Source of the DNA: Tetragonia tetragonoides | Lineage: Eukaryota > Streptophyta > Magnoliopsida > Caryophyllales > Aizoaceae | Direction: 5' to 3' | Length of the DNA stretch: 64,000 nt | Assembly: GCA_038025085.1 (NCBI GenBank) | Contig: CM076144.1 | Span: 15,097,501 to 15,161,500, forward strand | Shown here: positions 11,666-23,523 of the stretch, in pieces | Layout: each line of letters opens with the position of its first letter | Position numbering within the stretch: position 1 is the stretch's first letter | Position numbers and translations under genes: made by a program | The notes under the pieces: generated by a model | Database searches by the model: none | What the model saw: the letters and a program-made list of their open reading frames with translations, nothing else | What the model was told of the DNA's origin: nothing

Positions 11666-12750
11666 GGATGTCTATACTTCCTCGGAGGGCAAATGAATGG
11701 CTGGTCTGTCACTTGAGTTGTTATGGGCCTGACCACGTCCACCTTGAGTTGCATTGGCGCGGGCCGAACCTCCTCTCCCTTTGCCTCTGCTGCTGCGCCC
11801 ACCTCTGCCAGTAGAGCTGCTGGATTCACGCCTTGCAGGACCAAGAAAATCAGTACCTCCGCGGTCTCGTGCAAGAGTAGGACGAGGCCTATCTCCCCAC
11901 CATTATGGATACCCATGAACAGCAAAACATCCTTGATAATCATGTCCTTTGAAGTGGCAAGCAGGGCACTCCAATTTAGAGTTGTCAGAATGCATATCAC
12001 TTGACCCAAAGTGGGTAACACGAGCAGCAAAACTAACGGCATCATCACGATCATCTTGTTGTTTGGTGACATTCCGAAGCCGCTCTTCTCTATTAATCAT
12101 AGAATAAGCAAGTGCAATATTGGGAAGAGGATCCAAAGCAAGGACATGAGACTTGATAGTTCGAAAACCATCGTCATCCAAGCCCATGATGAACTGGTGG
12201 ACACGGTCACTGTCTTGTCGCTTGACAAGCTCAGCTGTAATATTACACTACAACCTGAGCATGTACAAATAGGTATGCGTTCATAATTACTTAATTCATC
12301 CCATAATTTCTTCAATTTTCCAAAGTAGCTTACCACAGGTTGTCCTCCTTGTTTACACAAGGTAATGTCTTCCTTCAATTGCTGAATTCGTGGCCTATTG
12401 GCGACTGAAAAACGTTGTTGTAGGTCATCCCACAAATCCTTTGCCACTTCAACATAAGTAATCTGAGATCTAAGAAGTGGTTCGATGGTATTAAATATCC
12501 AAGACACCACCATTGAATTGATCATCAACCAGTCGTCGATTTTAGTAGACGAATCAGAGGGTCGCTTAACAGTACCATCTACAAATCCAAACATCCGTTT
12601 GGCCCGAAGTGCTGTCCTCATGGCCATAGACCACTCATCATAGTTCTCCCCTTTGAGTTGAACATGAGCTATTAAGGATCCTAGATTATCTCCAGACATA
12701 AGAGTATATGGACCAGTAGTTGGGTCCTTTTTCTTCTCCTCGCCGGACAT
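11659..12750 (-). pseudogene. copia gag
   Basis: Starts at the ATG at 12,750. The first part (to about 12,245) is a copia-type gag capsid domain (UBN2/gag-polypeptide type) with NYDEWSMAMRTAL and GFVDGTVKRP. The frame then shifts near 12,245 and continues in the frame of 12,187 with a zinc knuckle CPACHFKGHDYQGC, followed by a Gly/Arg-rich tail in a further frame. At least two frameshifts make it non-functional. Confidence 0.85.
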
Positions 12751-12820
12751 AACAGCAGGCTATAAATTTGCCGGTGGGTAGTGAGGAGGAAGATGAACTT
12801 ATGAAAAAAATATTGCCCTC

Positions 12821-12834
12821 GGGCTCTGATACCA
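12821..12834 (-). promoter_or_regulatory. Primer-binding site (tRNA-iMet)
   Basis: TGGTATCAGAGCCC directly follows the 5' LTR on the - strand and complements the 3' end of initiator tRNA-Met. Confidence 0.92.
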
Positions 12835-13006
12835 TGTTACGTTTAGAAGGTAGAATATGTTCTGTATATCTCATTCAATAATCTGCGTACAATATATATA
12901 TACACACATAGCTTGAGGTTTAAGCACAAGAGTCCTATTCCTAATATAACTCATATACACAGAGTATATTTACCAAAATAAATACATATCACAATATATG
13001 CTAATA
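12835..13006 (-). repeat. 5' LTR of the copia element
   Basis: 172 bp, with the same borders as the 3' LTR. The right target duplication TGGTG follows at 13,007-13,011. Confidence 0.93.
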
Positions 13007-13008
13007 TG

Positions 13009-13295
13009 GTGTTTACTACCTTGCAATCAATTGCAATGCAATGCAATCATTTTATAGAGTAAATTTGTGGTGGAAAAGGAAGAAGGGAGTGAAAAAATAT
13101 AGAAAAAGAGAGTTTGATTATACCATCCAAAGTAATCACCACTACATTGAAAAAATTGAACAAATTGTGATTACATTAGATAATGCAATCAACCCCACTT
13201 TTTCCATCTCTCTCCTCCCACTACTTCATTTTTCACCTCATATATACTATATAAATTAATTGCATTTTAATTATAAGGTAGTAAACAAGTCCTAT
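13009..13295. mobile_element. MITE-like inverted-repeat element
   Basis: Left end ...GTGTTTACTACCTTGCAATC and right end ...AAGGTAGTAAACAAGTCC form a terminal inverted repeat with the core TGTTTACTACCTT. About 280 bp, non-coding, AT-rich. The copia element lies exactly at its left end, so the left border may be displaced. No target duplication could be fixed, so the superfamily is open. Confidence 0.6.
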
Positions 13296-14091
13296 ATGTT
13301 TGTTAATAATTACCTTCAATCCAATCATAAACATACCCAGATCTACGTATGCCCTCGGTTTAATGTCAACTCTTGTTTCGTCCATCTCAGCCAATTAAGC
13401 ATGTGTTGACAACTTGACATTGTCTCGATCTTTGGCTAAATGAATGTGGTCACATTACCCGCCCCTATTTTAATTAAATCCAACTGCCTACGTTGAATAA
13501 AATAGATTAAAACAAACGGAGAGTAAAGTCAATGGTTAAGACTTCATGGTTTTTGGCCTTTTCCTATAATGCTCTTGGAGTTTTCCAAGGACAGTATCAT
13601 GGATCGATTTGGATCTGGTTTGTGTGACATTGAATATTCTTTTAATTTACTTATGTTCTTACCAAAATTCATTTTGTGTTCTTACCAATTTGCTTAATTT
13701 CACTTAGGCCATTAGTTGAGATCCAAGGTTTCTATTTACTAAAAGAAATGGAGGTTTTCATTTACTAAATAGAGAGTGAAATCTCCATCTAACTAAATTT
13801 TAAATTAAATAAATTAAAATAGGCAAAATAAGATAAGGAGATCTAACCCTCCATTTTTTAAAAAAGAGAGAGAGAATAAATGGAGAGTATCTCAATCCCT
13901 AGAAGAAACATGCTATTGAAGGCAAATTACATTTGATACCCCTATACTAATTATAATTTTTGCAGGTGGTGGCCAATGTGTTTCTAAATTTCATATGGTA
14001 CCGTTTTGTTTATGTCAAAAGTGTACTCAATGACAATTGTCAATGATTGGTTGCTAAATTGGATACTAAAATGAAACGGAATTGCTTAACG
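13296..14091. other. Intergenic, no gene recognised
   Basis: AT-rich DNA without supported coding sequence, with a short GA run at 13,864-13,875. Confidence 0.5.
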
Positions 14092-14966
14092 TAAATCCCA
14101 TTTTACTAAACGCAAATATTTTTTTCCCAATACTTCCCACAATACCCTTTACATTTGTAAAGCACCTTCCTTCTTGTTTTTTTTTTTTTCCTCTCAATCC
14201 TCCCTAATATCATCCCCTCTCTCTCATCCTTCCTTCAAGTCAATCAATAATTCAATATGCAGGATTCTTTCGATCAAACAATATATTTGATAAAATTAAT
14301 GATGATATTGAGGGGTAATTTTTATAATTTAGATTACTTAATTTTTTAAATTACTAATTGATTAAGCTTTTGTGGGTATTAAGTTAGGGTTTATTGGAGG
14401 GTGGTTGGAGGTGGTGGGCTGGGTGGGGTTGTTGGGCGGAGGTTCGGGTTGATGGGCGGCGGGTCGTGATTGTTTGGGTGGTGGGCTGGGCTGCTGCTGG
14501 GTCGTGGTTGTTTCCTGGGCGGTTTGGAGAGACAGGGAGGGGCGGCGGTTTGGAGAGACAGGGAAGGGCGGTGGTTTGGAGAGACAGGGAGGGGCGGTAG
14601 GTGGTTGTCGGTAGGGGGAGGGCCGGTGGTCGTCGGCAGGGGGAGGGACGGTGGTCGTCGTTGGCACGGCTGGGAGAGGGGCGGTGGTTGGGGAGGGGAG
14701 GGGAGGGACATGGTTGCTGTTGATGGGTTTTGGGTTTCATAATTTTTCTTTCTTTTTTCAGTTTTGTTTATTTGCATCTTTTAGCTATGTAATTTGTACA
14801 ATACTTGTTTTGTTGATGAAATTTAAAAATGATGATGATGAACAAAATGATGAATGACAGAGAGGGAGTGAAAATTGGTTGAGAGAAAAGGAAGGAAGAG
14901 AGAGAAAGGGCTGAAAATTACTTAGGGGTATTGTGGGAAGTGGGGATTTACGTTTAGTAAATTCCC
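14092..14966. mobile_element. Non-autonomous TIR element with G-rich core
   Basis: The ends are inverted: left TTTACTAAACGCAAAT...CTTCCCACAATACCC (14,102-14,152) matches the complement of right GGGTATTGTGGGAAG...ATTTACGTTTAGTAAA (about 14,926-14,961). Similarity continues inward through pyrimidine-rich DNA. Long TIRs and no transposase suggest a Mutator-like non-autonomous element, but I could not fix a 9-bp target duplication. The centre is the G-rich minisatellite listed next. Confidence 0.6.
14395..14715 (+). repeat. G-rich minisatellite
   Basis: Three copies of a 25-28 bp unit GGTTTGGAGAGACAGGGA(G/A)GGG (14,521-14,595) are followed by two copies of a GTCGGYAGGGGGAGGG unit, within a long (G)n(T)-rich tract. 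There are many G3-G5 runs on the + strand. The overlapping Pro-rich (-) and Gly/Trp/Arg-rich (+) frames in all phases are products of the repeat. Confidence 0.8.
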
Positions 14967-14986
14967 CCAAATGAAATTGTGGCATT

Positions 14987-15075
14987 CACTACTAGAATTG
15001 GGCTCAGTAACAACAAGCCATTAGTAGAAAAGCCCGTCATAATTAAAAGTGAACTACAACAGGATGAAATCCCGT
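14987..15075 (+). mobile_element. Possible CACTA element terminus
   Basis: CACTACTAGAATTGGGC at 14,987 has the CACTA-type terminal form and is followed by subterminal-like short motifs (agcccgtcata, acaggatgaaatcccgtcgtg). No partner end is visible, so the extent of the element is unknown. Confidence 0.45.
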
Positions 15076-15231
15076 CGTGCCCAAATTTAGCAAAGTTCTC
15101 ACATGTCCAACTAAACCACCTATCTTTCCCATCGTGATTGTGCTACAAAATCTTCTCTCTCTCCTCATCACTCATATGAGAACGCGGTATTTCCTAAAAG
15201 CACATAACCACAATTCCATACTTCGACGGCC

Positions 15232-15287
<56 letters not shown>

Positions 15288-15700
15288 ATCTCTGTTTAAG
15301 CTCAAATTCAGGTAATCATTTGAATTTTGTTGTAAATTCTCTCTCTCTCAATCTGTTTTTTCTAGGTTGTTATTTCAATCCCTTGAACGATTTCAGATCA
15401 TAGATTGAAATATTTTTATGAACAATTTCCGTTGCGAGTAATTCTTTAAATTAGGTATTTTGCTAATCAATTGTTGTATCAATTGCAATATCTGCGATTT
15501 CTTGTACTATCGTAATTAGGTTTTTGACAAATTCAATCAGTTCTTTGATTATTGAACTAATTCTAGATATAGTTAGGTTCAAGGTTTGTTCTCTCTGGCT
15601 ATGAGTTCGATCATCTTAATCCTCACCCTTTGGTTCCTATTCACACTTTTTTCTTCCCAGGTTAGTTTCTTTTAACTGTAATTATTTGGTTTTCATAGCA
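15076..15700 (+). other. Untranslated-leader-like region with CT run
   Basis: Contains a pure (TC)n microsatellite at 15,235-15,284, then sequence that looks like a plant 5' leader and first intron (AATTCAG/GTAATC). No coding exon can be identified. It could be the promoter/leader of the CACTA beginning at 14,987 or a captured host fragment. Confidence 0.35.
15235..15284. repeat. (TC)n microsatellite
   Basis: About 25 uninterrupted TC units. Confidence 0.95.
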
Positions 15701-15703
15701 AAC

Positions 15704-17225
15704 AAAATGGAGGGATGCATGGAGTATCTGGTGGGCAAGGAACAAGGAGCCTTTGTCAAAGGCAGACTTTTGTTTGACAACGTGCTACTAGCCCACGAGC
15801 TAATTATGCATTAGGGGAGGAAGCATATATCTCCAAGAGCCATCATGAAAATCGATATCCGTAAGGCTTTTGACACTCTTAATTGAGATTTCTCAAAAAT
15901 GTTTTTATTGTGCTATGGCTTCCCTATTATTTTTGTTGACTGGATAATGACATGTATTTGCCCTCCAAGTTTTCTGTCATTGTTAATGGCTCACCTAAGG
16001 GATGCTTTGATGGGAAGCGTGGGTTGAGGCAAGGGGACCCCTTTTCACATTTAACCTTCGCTGATGATCTCCTAATTTTAACAAGGGGAGATGTTAAATT
16101 GTTAAAGCTGTTGTTCAGTGCCTTGATTCTTTTTCATCAATGTCCGACTTAGTTGCTACCCCGTCAAAAACTAAATTTTTTTTGGGGGTGTAACGAACAA
16201 TATGAAGCAAGAGATTATTAACATCACTCGTTTCTGTGAAGGAGCTCTCTACCTATCAGATATTTGGGCATCCTATTGTACTCATCGAGGATCACCTCAA
16301 GCATGTGTAAAGCTATTCTTGATACTATTTCCAGCGAGTTGCAGTATTGGTCATTCACATTCTTATTCAATGCATGAAAGATTCAGCTTGTAAATTCTGT
16401 TATTTTTGACATACAAAATTTTTGAGGATCGACCTTTTCTCTCCCACACGAGGTCCTTAAAAAAATTGAGAAAATATGCAGAGACTTTATTTGGGGTTGC
16501 TTTGAAGGAAAAAGAAGACTCATTTTCATGAGTTGGAACAAAATGTGCAGAGATAAAAAAAAACATGGTGGATTTGGAATCAAAGAGGCCCTAAGATGGA
16601 ACAGAGCTTTAGTCCTTAAATGGATCAATAAACTTATTTTTTTCCATAACTCCATCTGGGTTGACTGGACAAATAAGTACTACTTAAAGCAGAAAACCAT
16701 ATGGGACGTGATGGTAAACAACTTAGCTCTTGGGGCTGGAGGAGGATCTTAAGTCTTAGAGACTTGTTTGTTGACAAAGCTGGAGACATATCAACAGCTC
16801 GACAACTCCTCACATCTTGGCAAAAAGGAGGAAATTAAACACGAAATCTGTCTACAATTATTTATTTGGAGAGCATCGTCCCTGTCACTGGTTTAGAAAT
16901 GTTTGGGATCTTGCTGCATCCCAAAGCACAGAGTGACAACTTGCATGGCTGTCAACAATCCGCCTGCGACAGTCGATAACATTTGCATTCGAGGGGTGCC
17001 CAGCATGGTTAATAGGTGTGCTCTCTGTAAAACAGATTGTGAGTCTGTCAAGCATCTGTTTTTTTTCTTGTATGTTCAGCAATGAAGTCTGGCAGCTTCT
17101 TCTTGTCTGGCTAGGTATTGGGAGAAGATGCTGGAGTCTCAACCATGAATTACGTTGGTTTCAGAAAATAAACAGAGGCCAACAATGGGAAAAGCGTAGA
17201 AAGCGATTCACTCTTGTGTGGGGGT
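15704..17225 (+). pseudogene. LINE reverse transcriptase, decayed
   Basis: Remains of a plant non-LTR retrotransposon ORF2, readable in shifting frames. QGAFVKGR and SPRAIMKIDIRKAFDTLN (15,740-15,880) are RT motifs. VNGSPKGCFDGKRGLRQGDP (15,985-16,045) is followed directly by LTFADDLLILTRGD, with the catalytic Asp pair at about 16,055-16,080; an internal deletion removed the sequence normally between them. The thumb/connection region follows (FMSWNKMCRDKKKHGGFGIKEA, about 16,520-16,600, in pieces), then a zf-RVT-like segment with C-x2-C and HLFF at 17,020-17,070. Several stops and frameshifts are present. No poly(A) tail or target duplication was found. Confidence 0.85.
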
Positions 17226-17593
17226 GGTCATATGTGAGTATCCAAAATTTCGGGTATCCCAAATTTTGATGACCGAATCCGTATTAGAAATTTCGGATAT
17301 CCGATTTTCTAAACGCAAATTCTTTTTGCCAAAAATACGCCTAACAATTTTTTCACCCATTTTTCACTCTCTCTCTTTCCTCTATATTACACTCAAGTGA
17401 CTCAACCCATTAACCCCTAAAAGAAATTAACAAAAGATAAAATCAAAAAAAAAAAATCTTGAAACCTTACAGCCCCACCCACCATCAGAACCCCCTTCAC
17501 TGCCACCGTCAGCCCGCAACATCACCCCCCTCCATGGTCAGTCATCCACCACTCTCTTTCCGCGTCAGCCCACACCCACCGTCATCCCCAGTG
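17226..17593. other. Intergenic, no gene recognised
   Basis: Includes an internally repetitive stretch (variants of ATTTCGGGTATCC and CGGATATCCGATTT, 17,245-17,310) and a short CCA-rich part. No gene is supported. Confidence 0.45.
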
Positions 17594-17598
17594 CAGCT

Positions 17599-19424
17599 TG
17601 TAGACACCCAAATGTGTCCTCCTTGGCGTAGCGCCCAATGATGATAACCTATATTCATGTTAAAGAAACGAATGTCAATGCTCGACATAATTATGCTCAT
17701 TTGAAACCCTTTATCCATCCTCATTTAGGATCTTATTAATTTTATTATCCACAAATATCCCTTTCTATAAGCTTTCCAATTCCATCTCATTTGTCCCAAT
17801 CGGACACCGGAGTCAAAAGTTATGATTTAATGAAGATGTTCTCATACCCGCATATCACGGTTCAAGACTGATCTTTAGCCATGAAAGAATTAATTGGATT
17901 ATTATCCCACTAATATTGTACTATCCTTTGAATTATCTTTCCAATGATGTATTATGGGCCAAAATCCCATTAGAAACGAAGGAGATATGATCCGATGATT
18001 GATTGATGCGCTGAAACAGATACTTCTCTAGTCTTTGGACCATAAGTTATAGGATACTTGTCATATTTGAGCCTACAATATGTCAAAAGAAAGCCCTTTG
18101 AATAAGGAATGCGATGCACCAAAAATCAGGGCAATCTAAGGTCAGACGAGAGCTCCAGAGGCATTGTCGTGGGAGCGGCGGCCAATTTCCCCGCCGCCTG
18201 CCCCTGCGGCCCAGCTGCTGGAGCTCTGGCGGCAGCCGCCAGAGCCCATGCGGCACTGTCGGGGCCGCTGAGCCCCCAGCAACGCTCCGGTGGGCCACTG
18301 GGCACCATTTTTGGCCCGAAAACCCTAATTTCCTAGTTTTTTGGCCCAATCCCTACCCCTCTAAAATCCGTTTTTCGGGACCAACACTTATTATTACGGG
18401 ATTCCTCTCAAGAGAACCCTAGTCTCTCTCTCTCCTCTCTCTCATGCAACCCTAATCAAATCAATTCAAGCATTCATCAACCACCATTCAATAGCAACTC
18501 CATACACAAGAGCAAGACAAATACAAGAGCAATTGACATTCAATTCTAGTGCAACAAAAGGTTAACATGAGGGCAATTTTCTTAATCTTCAAAACTCTTT
18601 TTCAAATCATGTTTTACTTTGATTATGATTACGGTTGATTTGTATATCATGTTTTTATTGTTTTAATTTTGTTATTAATCATATTCATGTCTAGATTATT
18701 AATTTGCATATTTCAATTAGTTTATTGCATGGTAAGTATAAATATTGCATCTTTGCATGATTAGCATATTTAATTAGCATATTAGCATATAATTAGGGTT
18801 TTTGCATATACTTAGCCATAGATTGCATATTAGCATATTTTTATTATTTTGTTTATATTTCTTATTTTACTTCCATTGAAGTTGCTAACAATCTTATTGG
18901 TGTGCATATGCAATTTGGCGCGTTTAGCAAGAACAGTAAGGTGGAGATTTATTTCTTCTATCTTATTATTTGTTTTGTTTATGCTTGTTAAGTAATGCAT
19001 GCAATTGGATAATATGTGCAAAGCGATCACTTTATTAATTTGGTTTGTTCAACCCACCTAGTTACTTTAGGATCTTGGACGACCGGATTTGTATGGAACC
19101 TTGCAATGTGAATTATGAATCAACATGGATGAGATTAGTAGAGGCCGTTAATTTGGGCGATTTAGATAGGATTCATTTTATCTTTTTCATACCCACACCC
19201 CCGAACTCAATCTTTGGCCCATTTTGGGTATGATTCAATTCCCAATAGGAATTAGATGCACTTTTGTTGGTTTCTAATTGTTTCCTTAAAAATTGGTGGC
19301 GACTTCACTATTTGCTTATTATTTCCCCTATCAAAATTAATCAAATTGCATATGACGTATTATTTAGGAACCATAAATTCCAACTAAATATTTCAATTAG
19401 CGCTGAAAGGCGAGGGTTCTTACA
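17599..19424 (+). repeat. 5' LTR of the Tat-like element
   Basis: Runs from TGTAGACACCCAAATG to GAGGGTTCTTACA, 1,826 bp. Contains a GC-rich block (18,165-18,310) and a CT-rich transcribed leader-like part at about 18,420. The right border is fixed by the primer site; the left border by the TG start only. Confidence 0.72.
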
Positions 19425-19425
19425 G

Positions 19426-19443
19426 TGGCGACTCCACTGGGGA
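19426..19443 (+). promoter_or_regulatory. Primer-binding site of the Tat-like element
   Basis: TGGCGACTCCACTGGGGA lies one base after the LTR end. This sequence is the usual primer site of Tat/Ogre elements. Confidence 0.8.
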
Positions 19444-21119
19444 TTTAATAAGAGGGTGTAATTCGAAAGATTATCCATGTTGATTATTAATTCATATTTC
19501 TTGGTTCAAGGCCTTTATGTGTTCATTATTGCTTTGCATTCATATCATCCATTTGCATGCGTTATCATCGCAAGATGTCGAAAGACATCACCACACCATA
19601 AACAGGAATTACCCTTTGGTCCAAATTACCTTTGCACATAGTCGTGTTCCGCCCCATGGCATTACATGTTTCTATTCGAGATATGTAAAACGGTACGTTT
19701 AGTTTTACTATGCATCCCATAGATGACGAAACGCATCCGGTCGTGGGTTACCTTATCCAACCATAGATTGTGTCAAGCTATTGCATTTAGTCACATAGTC
19801 CATATCAAGGTACTAATTAATTTACTTGCCATATTGTGATTGATTGTTTCCTTGTTATGTGATTTGTTTCCTTAGATCTGTAGATTAGGTCCCCTTTAGG
19901 ATCTTAGTGGTCTAGAGTATAGGAAGTTTCCTATTTATGTATGTGACTAACTTTGTCAACTAACTTAAGATCGAGTCTAGAATCTTTTCTTTTTAGAAAG
20001 TAGGATCCATGAATCTTCCCGACGATGCTAGTAATAACCATATTAGGGAGACTTATTTTTCAAGAAAATCAATTTCGAGCAAGTAATATATTTCGACCAA
20101 TGATCATTCCCAAAAATAAAAAATAGTCTTATTTCTTTCCTTAAGCAAGTCAATAGTATATTTTCCTTTTCTTGAGTCCGGAATATATTTTCCATATGAA
20201 AGTCAAGAGTCTTATGGCAAGTCAAGAGTAGCGTCTTTATACATTCCAAAGTCAAGAGTATCTTTTTCCTTCCCCAAGTCTTAGCAATAAAAATCTTATT
20301 CCCATAGCAACTCAAGAGTAATCTTTTGCTTCCCATATTTTGTTTAGGGTCTAGGTTCATCCTTTTTCGCTTTACTTATTTTGCAAGCCAAGATCGAGTA
20401 ATATTCTTTCTTTCTTGAGTCAAGAGTATTTTTGCTTTTCTCCTTTTTAATAAAAAGTCGAAAGATCATTGGTTAAAATGCGTTACTTGCATCAGCAATA
20501 TTTCCAAAATACATTAGATGTCTCCTTGAGAAGTTACCATGTTGAGGGATTATTTTAGATTCTTTTCCCATCTTTTTACTCACAGAAAAAAATCAAAAAA
20601 AAATTGCATTACATTTCATTTTTAGAAGCTCCATGCTAGGACATATAGAATCATTTTAGATTGCATTGCATCGCATATCATTTTGCATCATCTTAGAATA
20701 TTGCATGCACCCCAGTTGTCATAGGTGGGTAGCTTCATCCTGCATCTCATGTTAGATATTTTGTATACATATAGGAAATCATATATCGCATTGCATATCA
20801 TTCTAGGACATTCTAGATTCTCCCATATCATTTGCATGTAAAATCATTTTAGGCATGTCTAAGACACTATAGAGTCTTGTATCACAATCGTTTACCTCAT
20901 AGAGCTGCATTCATCGAGTCGTAGGCCACAAGGTATCTAGAAGAGTCATCATTGCATGTTCATGTTAAACTTGCATCTAGAGTTCCATCCTTGGACTTCG
21001 AGGGTTAATATAGAGTTACTTCTTCTAAAAAGCTTTTTTCGAATTTCTTTCTAAGTGTGCCTTACTAAGTTGAAAATTGCATCCAGGATCGAAAAGCCCA
21101 AGTTTACTCGAAAAAACGT
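19444..21119 (+). other. Leader of the Tat-like element
   Basis: Non-coding, with many loose copies of a motif like AGTCAAGAGTA(T/A)C between 20,130 and 20,430. No open frame of substance. Confidence 0.6.
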
Positions 21120-21577
21120 AAGCCCAATATGACTAGAGAAGATGAGAAACCCAAGCCCAAATGATGGAGGAACCTTTTGCCCAAATGACTGCCATGAATG
21201 CTAGATTTCTTAACATGGAGGCTAAGATTGCTAAGCTCGATCCTCCTACCAAGGATCCCGAATAGCCCATTCCGAATGATGGCAAGCTCAAACCTCCCAC
21301 TAAAGAGGTCCAAGAACTTCAAGATAAGCTAAATAGACTTGAGTCCATCTTAAGCAAAAGTTGCATCTTTAACTACGTGATAGCCAATTCTGAAGGCTTT
21401 TCTCCCCACATCTGCCCACCAAGGTTCTCCATGCCCGAAGTTCCCATCTTCAAAGGAACTGAGGATCCACAAGATCATATTAGAGCTTTTACTACTACAT
21501 TGGGCCTCAGAGGGATTAAACACGATCTGAATGTCCACCTCTTTCCACAAACCTTGGACCCCGCTGAAAGGGCTTGG
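21120..21577 (+). pseudogene. Tat-like gag, first half
   Basis: Reading in one frame, with at least one stop near 21,263, gives an N-terminal region with a coiled-coil-like LQDKLNRLESIL. The start of the gag domain follows, with PEVPIFKGTEDPQDHIRAF and a run ending AERAW at 21,577, where the solo LTR breaks it. The sense resumes at 22,862. Gag would form the capsid. It is split and stopped, hence non-functional. Confidence 0.75.
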
Positions 21578-22856
21578 TGTAGACGCCAAAAAAGCGCCTT
21601 CAGATTTCTTCGCAACAATCCGATGATGAAATGAGTAATTTATAAACTTGAACTGCTATTTTTGCTTTAATAGTTAAGATAAGGTCTCAGGTTTTTCTTC
21701 CAAACACTCCTTCATTCCATTTCATTCAAAAGCCCCGTTCAAGAGCTTTCCAACGACACGTCTCATGCCTCTTTCCTACTCCTGATCGCCAAGTTACGAT
21801 TTAGGGGTAAAACCGTCTTTTACCGCTCAGGGGTAAAACGGTCTTTTCAAGTTTTTGGAAATATTTAAATTCCTGTGGGAATTAGAAATGGGCTGGATAT
21901 GACGATATTCAGCTGGCTGCTGACAGCCGTCAGCAGCCCTGGGAAAAGTCCCAGGGCCGCTAGCGGCGCTGAGTAAATTCCCAGGGCCGCTAGTGGCGCT
22001 GACCCTGCTTCGGGCCCGACTCATTTTTCAAGCCCGTCTCTTTTTTCAGCTCAATTTCTGCCGTCAAACCCTACTTCCCACGCCTATATAAACAACCCTT
22101 CACCCTCAGTTCAAAACACACAGTCTACAGTTGACAACCTCTATTCTCGGTTAAGTACCCCCGAGCTTCTCCCTCTTTCTCCTAAAATTTGAGATCTTGC
22201 TTTACTATTTTTGTCAAATATAGCCTAGAGTACAGGTACAAATTTCTGAGGGCTCAAATTAAACTGTTTTCATAGTTGTTTATTTTTCTAAGTAGTCATA
22301 ATGTAGATATCATGCTAGAGTAACGTTTTATTGCTCCCTAAATATCGTCTGCATAGTCGTTGTGCTGCCCAACTTGTCAATCGAATGCATGTCTAAATAA
22401 GGGTTAAAAATAAATGTTGTGATGCTTGTGATGAACCAATTAATAGTCTATGTCTAGGTTGTTAATCCGGTTTTGTATGGGAATTATGTCTTGAAATTAT
22501 TAAGCATACTTGAGTTAGTAGAGGCCGTCATAATACGGGCGAGTTGGGTGCCTAACACCTTCTCACCTCGTACCTTCGCTCCCGAACCCTTTATTCTTGG
22601 GTACTCATATGTTCTATATGAGCGGGAGTCTTTCTAAAAATATGATTAATTCACTTATCGCGCTATTGGAATGTCCCTTCGATAAAACGCCGATAGCAGA
22701 TTTATGGCCTCTTTCATGGTTTTTATTCAATTCATGTCTTTACAAAAGTTTTTCTAACTCGATGGTCCCTTAAACTTATCTAAACCCCCCACCTTACAAA
22801 TTTTCTATAAGGTTGCACTCCGTAGAGCATGGTAGAAAAAATCCCGGGTCCTTACA
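21578..22856 (+). mobile_element. Solo LTR inserted in gag
   Basis: 1,279 bp from TGTAGACGCCAAAAAAGCGCC to GGGTCCTTACA, flanked by CTTGG (21,573-21,577) and CCTGG (22,857-22,861), a 5-bp target duplication with one change. No primer site or internal region is present, so it is a solo LTR left by LTR-LTR recombination. Its 3' part (GTTAGTAGAGGCCGTCAT...) is related to the same region of the host element's LTR (19,135), which makes both members of one broad family. Removing it joins the two gag halves in frame. Confidence 0.88.
22084..22093 (+). promoter_or_regulatory. TATA box in the solo LTR
   Basis: CTATATAAAC in the sense orientation, followed by a C-rich likely start region about 25-30 bp downstream. 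Confidence 0.55.
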
Positions 22857-22861
22857 CCTGG

Positions 22862-23523
22862 TTTTTCAAGTTGCTATCTCAAAAGATCCAAAAGTGGGAA
22901 GACTTATCCACCTTATTTTTGGAGAGATACGCTGACAATGTCTTGCCACCATGACAATGAAAGAGTTAGAGATAACCAAGCAAGGTGTTGAAGAAGGATT
23001 CACCAACTTTGTGAGAAGGTGGAAGACCAAGGTAGCCGAAATAATTGATCGCCCATCTGAAAGGGATCAAATTAGAATGCTTGTCCACAACTTGACACCC
23101 AAGTATTGTGAGCATATGAAATTCCAGCCGCTCACTACTTATGCCCAACTAGTTAAAGTCGGTATGGCCATTGAAGATGACCACCTCACCCAATTAAGCA
23201 ACAAGCAAGGCAAGCATGGCACTAATAATGGAGGCTCGTTCGATCAAAGAAATGAAGTCAATGTCATAGTAAGTAGGCATAAAAGAGTATACACACCTCT
23301 TAGCATGACGCATGATGAAGCATTCGACAAACTTCTCGAAGAAGGCTATATTTCAGCAATCGGTCCCACACCGGACCTAGAGCCCAATAAGAGAGGAAAG
23401 AAATGGAATCCTAATGCCTACTGCAAGTACCATCCAGAAAATGGTCATATGACTGAAGAATGCATGCACTTGAGGCGCGAGATCCAAGATTTGATCGACG
23501 ATGAGGCCATCCCTGCACCATGA
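22862..23523 (+). pseudogene. Tat-like gag, second half
   Basis: Continues the capsid domain with WEDLSTLFLERYADNVLP and the long open part from 22,951, then a zinc-finger-like CKYHPENGHMTEEC near the C-terminus. The stop at 23,521-23,523 is followed by no protease or RT. The 190-codon open part is intact, but the protein as a whole is split by the solo LTR upstream. Confidence 0.82.

Larger units (their letters stand above)
8094..13006 (-). mobile_element. Ty1/copia LTR retrotransposon, full length, decayed
   Basis: A complete element in structure: 172-bp LTRs (8094-8265 and 12835-13006), a primer site next to the 5' LTR, a polypurine tract next to the 3' LTR, and a 5-bp target duplication TGGTG at 8089-8093 and 13007-13011. 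The domain order on the - strand is gag, protease, integrase, reverse transcriptase, RNase H, which defines Ty1/copia. The LTRs differ at 8 of 172 positions with no gaps, so the insertion is moderately old. Every coding block carries frameshifts or stops. It inserted at the edge of the inverted-repeat element at 13,009-13,295. Confidence 0.95.

Noticed and set aside
14362..14777. Overlapping proline-rich and glycine-rich open frames on both strands
   Set aside because: They exist in all phases because the underlying sequence is a G-rich minisatellite; no conserved domain and no codon structure.
18083..18422. Alanine/proline-rich frames in three phases
   Set aside because: GC-rich block inside the Tat-like LTR, with no supporting motif.
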